Source of the DNA: Helichrysum umbraculigerum
Taxonomy: Eukaryota > Streptophyta > Magnoliopsida > Asterales > Asteraceae
Length of the DNA stretch: 64,000 bases
NCBI GenBank assembly: GCA_949592205.1
Contig: CATIUR010000001.1
Span: 333,690,250-333,754,249, forward strand
Direction of reading: 5' to 3'
Part shown: positions 46,388 to 56,956 of the stretch, piece after piece
Layout: every line of letters starts with the position of its first letter
Numbering within the stretch: the first letter of the stretch is position 1
The notes under the pieces: model-generated
What the model saw: the letters and a program-made list of their open reading frames with translations, nothing else
What the model was told of the DNA's origin: nothing
Databases searched by the model: none
Position numbers and translations under genes: made by a program

Positions 46388-47286
46388 AATGTGACAACCG
46401 TCAATTTAGGACTATAGTTTAGTGCCTAATCAGGTGTAATACATGTAATTAGTTTAGGGTTAGGCTAATTAATGTATCAATTATTATATATATTGTTGAA
46501 TATATATCTACAATTATGCGGTTTGTTTAAATCGTACGAGCTTCAAATCGAATGAAATTCGATACAATAAATACGGACGTTGGTGAACAATTTGTTAAGT
46601 AATACAAATATTATTTAATAACTCAATTTTTTTTAGAATATTATTCATTTTGATATTTCGTATCCAAATTTTACTACACAATTAATGTATACGCGATTAA
46701 ACATACGAACGCGCAAACAAATAAAACGAATTTCTATTTAAGTACCCCAAATGGATGATTGATAAAACATTTTAGTAAAACTTTTTATAATGGATTCGTA
46801 ATTTAAAAACCTATCTTTTAATGTGTAAAAATCATTTAATGTTGAACAACGGAGGAAACGAACACCGCACGGAGCGGGAACGCGGGGCGAAAATGGGAGT
46901 TAACCTCCCATTCCCACCCTCTTTTCTTTCAATTCTCTTTTACCTCTCTCTCTCTTCTTTCTCTTTTTCTCTCAAATACCACCCACCACCACCATTCTCA
47001 TCACCACCAAAATCATCAAATAAACACACAAAACGACCTCGGATCTTCAAGCCCTTTTGGAATAAAACGTTCACCACTTCACGATCTACACTTTTACCTT
47101 TCCGGAATTTCATTTCGGCGATTTGTAAGTTTCCGACACAACTCCGAAAACTCTCGTTTTTAAGTTTTATAACTTGCTAGTTGTTTGTATAACCTTGTAA
47201 TGTCCTAAAATGGGTTGGGTAAAAATATTAGGCCGATCGATGGCCGGAAAATGCGTTTTTGAAGTTGAAATTCCGATCAGACCCCG

Positions 47287-47563
47287 TACGTCGCATTTGG
47301 CCTGGAGCAAATGCGACGCAGCGACCTACGTCGCACTATATCCCCAACGTCGCATATAGCGACGCAACCCATTACGTCGCATTGACTTGCGAACGTCGCA
47401 CTTAGCGACGCAGACCCGTATGTCCCAGAAATCAACTACGTCGCCTATAGCGATGCCACGTACAACGTCGCATTAAATTGCGAAAGTCGCACATAGCGAC
47501 GCCGTGCCCAACGTCGCAGTCCGGATCTGCGACGTCGCACCCAACGTCGCAGGCTACGTCGCA
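47287..47563. repeat. ACGTCGC array, left arm of the palindrome
   Basis: About 17 copies of ACGTCGC or GCGACG, at 8-25 base spacing. It is mirrored at 48227-48503 in the right arm and related to the array in solo LTR A (12563-12746). Confidence 0.85.
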
Positions 47564-47744
47564 CAAAACAGAATCTTCAAACCTTAAAATTTTCAAAGTC
47601 AAATTTTACTGTAGCAATTCACTGTAGCAATTCACTGTAGCAACAATATAATAACATTTTAGAACTGTCGTTACAACCGTCACCAACGGGCCGTACACAT
47701 TTTCAAATACACAATTAAATCAACTAAGTCATAGTAACTTAGAC

Positions 47745-48035
47745 AATTTAATCAAACAAGTCGTTGTAACTTGTACCAACTTATTCAAACAAGTCGTTGT
47801 AACTTGTATCAACTTATTCAAACAAGTCGTAGTAACTCGTAATAAAACAATCAACGACTACGACTTGTTTAAACTTATTCAAACAAGTCGTTGTAACTTA
47901 TTCAAACAAGTCGTTGTAACTTATTCAAACAAGTCGTTGATTGTTTTATTACGAGTTACTACGACTTGTTTGAATAAGTTGATACAAGTTACAACGACTT
48001 GTTTGAATAAGTTGGTACAAGTTACAACGACTTGT
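47745..48035. repeat. 32-bp AACAAGTCGTTGTAACTTGT repeats at the palindrome centre
   Basis: Repeated units of TTATTCAAACAAGTCGTTGTAACT on the left and their complements on the right, including the spacer 47858-47931. The array may be where an inverted copy was joined, since its units pair with each other. Confidence 0.75.
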
Positions 48036-49405
48036 TTGATTAAATTGTCTAAGTTACTATGACTTAGTTGATTTAATTGTGTATTTGAAAATGTGTACGG
48101 CCCGTTGGTGACGGTTGTAACGACAGTTCTAAAATGTTATTATATTGTTGCTACAGTGAATTGCTACAGTGAATTGCTACAGTAAAATTTGACTTTGAAA
48201 ATTTTAAGGTTTGAAGATTCTGTTTTGTGCGACGTAGCCTGCGACGTTGGGTGCGACGTCGCAGATCCGGACTGCGACGTTGGGCACGGCGTCGCTATGT
48301 GCGACTTTCGCAATTTAATGCTACGTTGTACGTGGCGTCGCTATAGGCGACGTAGTTGATTTCTGCGACATACGGGTCTGCGTCGCTAAGTGCGACGTTC
48401 GCAAGTCAATGCGACGTAATGGGTTGCGTCGCTATATGCGACGTTGGGGATATAGTGCGACGTAGGTCGCTGCGTCGCATTTGCTCCAGGCCAAATGCGA
48501 CGTACGGGGTCTGATCGGAATTTCAACTTCAAAAACGCATTTTCCGGCCATCGATTGGCCTAATATTTTTACCCAACCCATTTTAGGACATTACAAGGTT
48601 ATACAAACCACTAGCAAGTTATAAAACTTAAAAACGAGAGTTTTCGGAGTTGTGTCGGAAACTTACAAATCGCCGAAATGAAATTCCGGAAAGGTGAAAG
48701 TGTAGATCGTGAAGTGGTGAACGTTTTATTCCAAAAGGGCTTGAAGATCCGAGGTCGTTTTGTGTGTTTATTTGATGATTTTGGTGGTGATGAGAATGGT
48801 GGTGGTGGGTGGTATTTGAGAGAAAAAGAGAAAGAAGAGAGAGAGAGAGAGGTAAAAGAGAATTGAAAGAAAAGAGGGTGGGAATGGGAGGTTAACTCCC
48901 ATTTTCGCCCCGCGTTCCCGCTCCGTGCGGTGTTCGTTTCCTCCGTTGTTCAACATTAAATGATTTTTACACATTAAAAGATAGGTTTTTAAATTACGAA
49001 TCCATTATAAAAAGTTTTACTAAAATGTTTTATCAATCATCCATTTGGGGTACTTAAATAGAAATTCGTTTTATTTGTTTGCGCGTTCGTATGTTTAATC
49101 GCGTATACATTAATTGTGTAGTAAAATTTGGATACGAAATATCAAAATGAATAATATTCTAAAAAAAATTGAGTTATTAAATAATATTTGTATTACTTAA
49201 CAAATTGTTCACCAACGTCCGTATTTATTGTATCGAATTTCATTCGATTTGAAGCTCGTACGATTTAAACAAACCGCATAATTGTAGATATATATTCAAC
49301 AATATATATAATAATTGATACATTAATTAGCCTAACCCAGAACTAATTACATGTATTACACCTGATTAGGCACTAAACTATAGTCCTAAATTGACGGTTG
49401 TCACA

Positions 49406-50179
49406 GTTATACAAACAACTAGCAAGTGATAATACTTAGAAACGAGAGTTTTCGGAGTTGTGTCGGAAACTTACAAATCGCCGAAATGAAATTTCGGAAA
49501 GATAGAAAGATAGATCGTTGCGTGGTGGTCGTGAATCTCTAAAAATCTTGAAGATCCGAAGTCGTTTGATGCTAGTTTTTGGCGATTTAGTGTGATGTTG
49601 GTGGTGATTTGTTTGAGAGAAAAAGAAAGAGAGGAGAGAGAGGAAAAAGAGAAAGTGAGAAGAAAGTGGGAGGGAGTGGGGTTTTGGAGCCCCATTTTCG
49701 TCCCGCGTTCGTGTTCCGTGCGGTGTTCGTTTACTCCATCGTTTAAACGTTAATTAATTATTTTACATATTAAGTGGTAAGTTTTAAAATACAATTTATT
49801 ACGCGATATTTTATTTAAATACTTTACAAATCAATTTATATTTGAGTTATAAAATGTAAGTTTGTTTATTTAGTTTGCGCGTTTTAATATTTTAAATTGT
49901 GTAAGTTCTGTTTGTACGATACGAATGAATACGAAATATTATCATAATAATATTTTTGATATAAAAGCGTTATTTAACAAAATTGGTCACCAACGTCCGT
50001 ATTAAATTGAATCGAAATACATTCGATTTAAATTGCGTACAATTTAACCAAATCGCATTTTCGTATATATTCAACAATATATATAATTCGATACATTAAT
50101 TAGCCTAACACAGAACTAATTACATGTATTTACGTATGATTAGGCACTAATTACTAGTCCTAATTTGGTGGGTGTTACA
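49406..50179 (-). repeat. 5' part of solo LTR A (right piece)
   Basis: The continuation of LTR A beyond element B. It begins with the GTTAT target duplication and matches 48597-49405 with clear divergence. It ends GGGTGTTACA at the ATTTT duplication. Confidence 0.85.
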
Positions 50180-50255
50180 ATTTTAAAGTTATATACATTA
50201 AATCGAAATACATGAAAACTGTATTACATTTTTATGTAATTTTCCTTACAATTTA

Positions 50256-50499
50256 CAGCCTTAATAAAAATAAACTGTTACAGTTGACCTCATCCCGCGT
50301 TTTCTTAATTCAAAAATAGGCCACGTTAATGATCGTGTTCAACTGCTTTCATGCCTTCTATATAATCGATCAACAAACTGTCGATCATCCGTTTTTCGTC
50401 CAACATTCATGCAAAGAAACAAAGAAACAGGACAATAAATTGCAGAGGCCACCTTCGCTGATCACAAGTCACAACCCGTCTTGCTGGGGAGAGCAACAC
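50256..50499. other. Short gap between the nest and solo LTR H
   Basis: 244 bases of unclassified DNA. A short frame beginning 50329 shows no domain. Nothing else was recognised. Confidence 0.4.
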
Positions 50500-53400
50500 T
50501 GTGACAATCCGTACTTAAGCGTATTAATTTACCTTAAGCTTGATTGCTATTACTTGTATTTAGTATGGAATATGACTAATTACTTGTAACATTTTGTATA
50601 TTGTATATATACGTAATAAATTGATATTACGCGAAACACTCAGATGGATTCCGACACACACGGCCGTTGGTGAACCTTTTTATACGTAACGTAAATCTAT
50701 TTTTTTATTCTAAAATAGTCGTTATTTACTTTGTATTATTATTTTGTAATAACATAAACGAAAAAATATTACGTTTGGTGTAAAACGTAACGTACGCGAG
50801 AAAACACGCGGATCGAACCCAACAATCGAACGAAACCCGAGAAATATTTTGTTAACTCAACATGGAATATTCTAAAATGTTTAGTCATTCAAAATAACAA
50901 TTAGATATCGAAAATGAAAACGCAAAAACTAAACGTTAACGATTAAACATTTACGCGTGATTAACGTTTAAACCGACCAAGGAACGTAACACGAATTTGG
51001 GTAACGGGATTTCACGAGCCCGAGCCCATTTGGAACAGACCCAGAGCAGGCCCAAACTGGCCCACATAAGCCCTAGAAATCAGCCCTCATATTTAAACCT
51101 CTCCTCACTTCATTTCTTTCATTATTCACTTCACCACCCTATCCTCTCCTACACTTTCCTCTTTTTTCTCTCCTTCCCTCTCTGAAAATCGGCCAGCCAC
51201 CACCACCATCACTGTCCTCCACGCCTTCCAAGGACCACCACAAGCAACCACTCATCCTCTAGCATCATACACCATCACTTTTGCAAGAAAGAAACCAGAG
51301 AAGACAGCAGCAGCGCACCCTTCACTTTCGACTTCTAGATCGGCTTTTTCATTGTAAAATCCACTCCTTTTCTCTTTAGATCTTCTTGGATTACACTCAT
51401 GTACATGTTAGTGGTTCGTTTTTGCTACTATATTTCCAAGATCTAAACCGAAAACCAAAGGATATTGCTAAAAACTGTTGGATAATATCTTTATCCACTG
51501 GACAAAACTTTAGATCGACTTTGGAACACGATAACTAACTCGTTTCGTAACCAAATAAAACGTTTCTTGGCTCTAAAATGAAGTTCAATGTGTCTACTTT
51601 TGAAATATCCAGGCCTCACAATTTATAGAAATCGTTTTCTATTTTAAAATAAATAAATAAAAGTACATGTCAGGTCAGGTCCGAAAGTCAGAAATCTGGT
51701 CAAACTTCATATCCTTATATCTTGAGATCTACAAACTTTTAAGACTTGAAACCAGTAAGAAAAGTTGGGTAATTGTGTTCAAGTTTATAGAACTCGAGTT
51801 ATGAATTTCTTTTCGAACGTGTGTCGATAAAATGGGCTGCTGGACACGTCTGTGAACTTTAACTATTTAACCGACTTGTACTTGACTAAAAATTATGTTA
51901 AATAGTTAAGACACTGAAGAATGTTGTGAATTTTTCTTGGATTTTATCTCGCACGTTTACCTTGTTAAAATGAGCGTGTAAAAATGTATATTTTTGGTTT
52001 AACTAACCGCGGGGACTGTTTTTGTAATATTACTAAAACGATACTTTCGTGATTTTCGTGAAACATGAAACTTACTTTTTTTAAGTTATAAAGCATATTT
52101 AAGACTCGTGTAAAAGTTTCGGGTCAAACCGAGCACGTTTGACCAAGGCTACAAACTCGTAACTCAACTCAACCCGATTCTGCGACACTTGATCGAGTGT
52201 CGCTACCCACACTAGCGGCACTAACCTAAGTGCCGCAACTCATCAAAAACTTGCCACATGCGACACTAAACTTGAGTGTCGCTACAAATCAATTTTCACA
52301 ACCTGCGGCACTAATCCAAGTGCCGCAACATATTCAAATTATTATACTAAGCGGCACTTACTCGAGTGCCGCAACATTTGAATGTCGCACTATGCGACAC
52401 TGACTTCGAGTGTCGCCAAATTTTACAGCCGCTATATATTCGAATGTCGCCCTTAGCGACACTAACTTGAGTGTCGCCACCTATCTAAAATTCACAATTA
52501 GCGACACTAAGCTCAGTGTCGCAACCCTTACCAAGTGTCGCTTCGAGTGTCGCCATTAACAGTCTGTTTGAAAACACTTGTTCTCACCAAGTATCGACCT
52601 TGCGTACAACAACTAAACTACTATACGACAATACTCGAACACACAATACATGTACTTTTGTAAGTATACGATGAAACAAACATAATAATAATGTCTTTGA
52701 GAATTATTATTACAAACCGTCACCAACGGGCCGCACACGTTTTTCTAAAACAAACGATAATATTTCGACATAACTAGTTGAGTGGACAACTAGCATGGAT
52801 GGTCTTTTGAGACATCCACTTACATACAACCTTATGTGCTTAGGGCATTAGAAGGTTGCGGGTTCGGAGAACCTACTGATTGATATTACTTTCGGATACA
52901 CGTTTTTATTGAATATAAACGCTTACTTGCAAAGACTCAGGTGAGTCTCATAGCCCTGTTTTTACTAATTTACTTTGGGATAAGATATATTGCTCTGATT
53001 TACATATGAACACAAGTACTACTGATTTACTTTTATACGGATTGCATGAGTAAACTTTCTAATCCACTAAAGTCCTCTCATCATAGTTTCGTTAGTTATG
53101 GACTTAAGCGCGATTATTATTAATGGATCCATTTGGGACTGACCCTCCCCGCCCGGGGTAGTAGCGCTACCATGAACCGTTCTGTAGAAACGGGCGATTT
53201 TTATTTGTTTCGTACGAGTGATTGGATTAGGCACTCGCGAGGGCACTATACTGTACTTGGTTGTACTTTACTTATTTACGGGTTAAGTTTCGACTATGAG
53301 CTCATGACAATGGTATATACTTATTTACATTTTGCTTGGTTGCAAAACACTGATAAAATCTTGTGGTTCATACATACTGATTTACTGATAAACCTGTGAG

Positions 53401-53766
53401 CTCACCAACATTCGTGTTGACCCATTTTAGCATGTATTCAATTCTCAGGTACACATACGGAGTAGGATTACTGCAGGATATCTTAGCTAGAGTCGCATGG
53501 TTTTTCAACTGCATTAACGGAGATTCTTACGCATTACTTTTTGTAAATTCGTTATGTAATAGAATCTCCGGTATTATACGCGGACTCTAGGAAACTACCC
53601 TTTTGTACCGAAAACACTATGTTTTCAAACACTTATTTATATGGAAATGTATCTATTTTTCAAAACGACTCATGTAGAGGTCGTTCGTTGTATCTTGGTG
53701 TGATGATATTTGATTAGTCGCGCCCCGACCTGATTTGTTTCCGCTGCACAATTTGGGGGTGCGATA
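50500..53766 (+). mobile_element. Solo LTR 'H' (Tekay-like, plus orientation, 3.27 kb)
   Basis: Starts TGTGACAATCCG and ends GGGGGTGCGATA, a worn form of the GGGGGTGTNACA end seen in A and B. Shared landmarks with the A and B LTRs are ACCAACGGGCCG-ACAC (52725), CAGGTGAGTCTCATAGCCC (52939) and the CCGC-CAATTTGGGGG end. Possible target copies are AACAC (50495-50499) and GATAC (53767-53771), which differ by two transitions. It has no internal domain and so is a solo LTR, older than B. It contains a palindrome array at 52181-52554. Confidence 0.75.
52181..52554. repeat. GCGACACT...AGTGTCGC palindrome array in LTR H
   Basis: About eight pairs in which GCGACACT or GCGGCACT is followed ~5-8 bases later by AGTGTCGC or AGTGCCGC. 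The two variants (GAC and GGC) covary between the arms of a pair, so pairing is kept. Confidence 0.85.
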
Positions 53767-53910
53767 GATACACGAGAGCGACACAACATGAGCCACTAGT
53801 AGTCGTACCGTCTCGTCATGAGTTGCAGGACGCGTGACAATGAGCCGACTGCAAGTGCCCATAGGTGTACTTATTTAGAGATTTTAGATAGCAAGAAATG
53901 ACAATAACAA

Positions 53911-53948
53911 GGATTAATTGCCCTTCGTGTTGCGAAGGGGTTTAATCC
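53911..53948. other. 38-base hairpin
   Basis: GGATTAA pairs with TTAATCC and the inner CCCTTCG with CGAAGGG around a TGTTG loop. No adjacent gene was recognised. It could be a transposon end structure; no CTRR end follows, so a Helitron assignment is not supported. Confidence 0.5.
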
Positions 53949-54007
53949 ATTAAGAATCCTAAAATATAATTTACTTAATAATTATATGTTTCATTGCGAT
54001 TAACTTC

Positions 54008-55203
54008 AGGGTAAATAGTTTGTAAATGTATTCAACTTTCTCAAAAATGCTTTTGTATGCTTTCAACTTTTAAAATTGCTATTGTATGTATCGAACATAC
54101 TAATTATTGCTATTGTATGTAGTCATTAACACTAATGACGTTTGACCGGTCATAATTAGCATACGTGGCATAGCAAAGTCAGCGTCACATCACCCTAAAT
54201 TCAATACATTTCTCAAGTCATCATCTTCACCAACTTTATAAACTTCAATTTTCCGGCGAAGCCTTTTTTCTGACGATATCATTTTTCTGGCGACATCATT
54301 TTTTCCGGTACCACCACAACCAATATATACCTCTTAACCACCAACCCTATCATCTCCACCTCACCACCATCTCTAAAACATCACTATCTCCAATTTCACC
54401 ATTTTTTTTCCAACACACCATTTTTTCCGGCGACACCACAACAACCAATTTACACCTCTCGAACCACCAAACTATATCATCTCCAACTCACCACCATCTC
54501 CAAAACATTACCATCTTCGGCATTACCACCATTTTTTCCAGCGACACCATCTTTTCCAACGACCTCACCACAACCAATTTACACATCTCTAACTACCAAA
54601 CTATATCATCTCCAACTCACCACCATCTCCAAAAAATTACCATCTCCGACATCACTACCATTTCCACCAATTTTTCCGGTGACACCATTTTTTCCGGCGA
54701 CATCATCGCAACCAATTTACACCCCCTAACCACCTACCCCTATCATATCTACCTCTTCACTATCTCCAAACATTATCATCTCGGGCATCTCCACCATTTT
54801 TTTCGGCGATTTCGCCACAACTAATTTACACCATCTTAATCACTAAATCGAGACCAATTGTTAAACGAGAATTGAGAAGATGACGAAGAAATGTTGGTTT
54901 TGATGGGGTTAAAGATGACGAAGACATGTTGGTTTTGATGGGGTTGAAGATGACGGTTTTTGAAAATGAAATGAGATAGGGGATATAAATACAAGTTTCA
55001 TACATTTTACATAAGTTTAGTACATTATTAAATCTGACGTGTCACCTACGTGGAGGCTGACATGGCAAAAACGTCATTAGTGTTAATGACTACATACAAT
55101 AGCAATAATTAGTAAGTTCGATACATACAATAGCACTTTTAAAAGTTGAATGCATACAAAAGCATTTTGGGAAAGTTGAATACATTTATAGATCATTTGC
55201 CCT
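54008..55203. mobile_element. Long-TIR MULE-like element
   Basis: The outer ~145 bases are inverted copies of each other. The left starts AGGGTAAATAGTTTGTAAAT and the right, read inward, AGGGCAAATGATCTATAAAT, followed in both by TGCTATTGTATGTAGTCATT. The interior (about 54240-54860) is a ~120-base tandem repeat in four copies with TTTTTCCGGCGACACCA and CAACTCACCACCATCTCC. A clear target duplication was not found, so the superfamily rests on TIR length. Confidence 0.65.
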
Positions 55204-55350
55204 TAAATTTATGCTTCTTACCTTTAGTGATTACAAAATATGCATAATTTGCAACAAAAAATTATATCCCCTTACCTCACGCACATTATACGGATAAATG
55301 GATGTTCAACATATATTTTATTTACATAATAACATGCATGGACGAATAAA
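55204..55350. other. Unclassified spacer
   Basis: AT-rich DNA between two mobile elements. Nothing was recognised. Confidence 0.3.
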
Positions 55351-55362
55351 TATACTTCCTTC

Positions 55363-55994
55363 CATAGTTGTTAGTCTCGTACGAGACGCGAGACGACTCG
55401 TACGAGTCGAGACATAATGGAAGGAAAAAGGTACAACTCGTAATGTGTCTCGGAGATTACTTTGACTCGTGTTTTTGTCTCGTAAAAATTCACCGTATCG
55501 TATCGAGTCGATTCGAATCGTGTCTCGTACGATTCGTTATGTGTATACTTTTTGATTCAGCTATCAATTAAATCACACCTAAAATACTAAAAATCAACTC
55601 AAACAAATTTAAATAATAATAAAGTAGACCTGGAAAAGATAATTTGGAAAAGGAAGATTAATTTTGGGGTTCCGATTTATATCAAAGTTTAAGTTTATTT
55701 TATCTAAAAAACAAAAAAAAAGCCAAATAATAGTTTTTTTTTATCTCAAAGTCACATTTTTGCTACTTTGTGGTGTTTAAATTATGAGTCTATTACTTGA
55801 AACTAGCGAAATTGTAATATTATAGTAAAAATGTGCTTATATTATCAACTAATATTATCTTTTTACGTACATATCATAAATTTGTATACATAAAAATGTT
55901 TGCACGTAACTCTTACGAGTCGAGTCACAATACGATACACAAGTCAAAAATTGGGGAAAACGAGACACGGTATGAGTTACGAGTCGACAACTAT
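55363..55994. mobile_element. Small TIR element with TCGTACGAG-type ends
   Basis: Ends ATAGTTGTTAGTCTCGTACG on the left and, read inward from the right, ATAGTTGTCGACTCGTAACT. It is flanked by a 9-12 base direct repeat, TATACTTCCTTC, at 55351-55362 and 55992-56003; the exact edge is ambiguous by a few bases. The terminal ~170 bases on each side are rich in CGTACGAG, GAGTCGA and CTCGTA words that can pair within and between ends. Non-coding; MULE- or hAT-like. Confidence 0.6.
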
Positions 55995-56003
55995 ACTTCC
56001 TTC

Positions 56004-56946
56004 GTCCAACCTTGGAAGTTGGAACCTTGGCTCAGCCAAATATAACACACAACATTATATTTATTATATTAACTACAATAAAATGTGTTTGAGAACTGAG
56101 ATCTTACATTGATGATTTAATGAAAACATAGGAAGAAGGTTAAAGTTGTTGAGTATATCATAGAGCTTTGACGTGTTTATAATTCTGCAAGTGAAGTACT
56201 GAAGTGTATAACATTTGCATTTGTGGTTCAACACGTGTGATACATTAATGATTGTCCCTTTAATAACTTCATGCCAACTACAGTATTAATTTAGTTCTCA
56301 AGAGAAATTCATGAAGGATATTATCATGTTAACATTAATTTCCGTCAACGAATAGTCAACAAAAATATCTTTAATGTATCCCGATAATTAAGCGATTTTG
56401 TTTGTGGATTGTATACGAGGAAAGTAGCTATGTTACCCACGTAATGCAGCAGTTATACAAATTTTTTCTTACGGTAATATTTTCGTTTAATTACGTGTCG
56501 TCCTTTTGTGAAATTTTACAAATAATGTGAAATACTATTATTTTCTTTCTATATTGGATACATTATATTTTATAATTATTATACACCAGGTATAAGACCC
56601 GTGACAACACGAGGATCCTAAATTCTATTTATTATTTATTTTTTCAAATATATATATTTTGAAATATATATTTTTTAAAGATATTTTATTTGTAGTATCA
56701 TTATTATAGTTTATTATTTAACATTTATTCCACAAAACGGAAAAGAGATTAACAAATTAGCATATATGGAATTTCAATACGTCGATGAAAATATGATGAT
56801 ATGAATATGAGAACACAAGAGGATTTTCATAGGGAAAAAGATTAATGATGGATGATATACATAGGATAGGATACAAATGATTAAAATATGGAAAAATAAT
56901 AGAATATAATTTTATTTTTGGATAATATAAAATTGGTCAAATAGAA
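56004..56946. other. Gene-free AT-rich stretch
   Basis: No frame with a domain, no TIR pair and no repeat array was recognised. Confidence 0.35.
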
Positions 56947-56956
56947 TATAAAATTA

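Larger units (their letters stand above)
12846..49405. mobile_element. Element B: rearranged Tekay-like Ty3/gypsy retrotransposon
   Basis: B is inserted in LTR A with the duplication GTTAT at 12841-12845 and 49406-49410. Without the CACTA it is about 8.2 kb. Left to right it consists of the LTR 3' end in minus orientation (12846-12854 plus 41178-41462), a tRNA-Met primer site, a gag-pol frame and polypurine tract in plus orientation, an LTR 5' portion in plus (46390-47857), and an LTR 5' portion in minus (47932-49405). The outer ends therefore belong to minus-strand LTRs while the interior reads plus. Chromovirus membership follows from the chromodomain-like tail at 46143-46355. Confidence 0.8.
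46390..49405. repeat. 3.0-kb palindrome of LTR 5' portions (element B)
   Basis: The left arm 46390-47857 (plus) and right arm 47932-49405 (minus) are near-perfect inverted copies of the first ~1.47 kb of the B LTR, with a 74-base spacer. The left arm starts TGTGACAACCGTC and the right arm ends GACGGTTGTCACA. The few differences seen include TTTAGGG against TTCTGGG near the outer ends and small changes in a CT run. A transcript through it would fold into a very long hairpin. Mirror open frames such as 46821-47180 are not genes. Confidence 0.92.
11239..50179 (-). mobile_element. Solo LTR 'A' (Tekay-like family), split by element B
   Basis: Two pieces, 11239-12845 and 49406-50179, form one ~2.38-kb LTR read on the minus strand. 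The low end (TGTAACACCCCC) is the LTR 3' terminus and the high end (GGGTGTTACA) its 5' terminus. A 5-bp duplication ATTTT flanks it at 11234-11238 and 50180-50184. It is homologous to the LTR pieces of B, for example around the phrase ATGCGTCGTTTTAA and at the ACGTCGC array. No internal domain remains, so it is probably a product of LTR-LTR recombination. Confidence 0.85.
10786..50245. mobile_element. Long-TIR MULE-like element, outermost shell of the nest
   Basis: The left arm is 10786-10960. The right arm is 11140-11238 continued at 50185-50245, because solo LTR A split it. Read across the split, the arms are inverted copies over about 170 bases, sharing GTATC-AACTT, TCAAGTTAGGGAC, CGATTTAA and TTACATA. 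The flanks carry an identical 10-base direct repeat, TTACAATTTA, at 10776-10785 and 50246-50255. Long TIRs with a 9-10 bp duplication fit Mutator-like elements. Without the inserts the element is about 514 bp and non-coding. Confidence 0.8.

Noticed and set aside
46821..48974. Two near-identical 'proteins' rich in Ser/Phe at 46821-47180 and 48768-48974
   Set aside because: They are the same CT-rich LTR leader read from the two arms of the palindrome.
50500..53766. H as a full-length retrotransposon or host gene (frames at 53133-53590)
   Set aside because: No primer site, gag or pol was found; the shared LTR landmarks run end to end, so a solo LTR explains it better.
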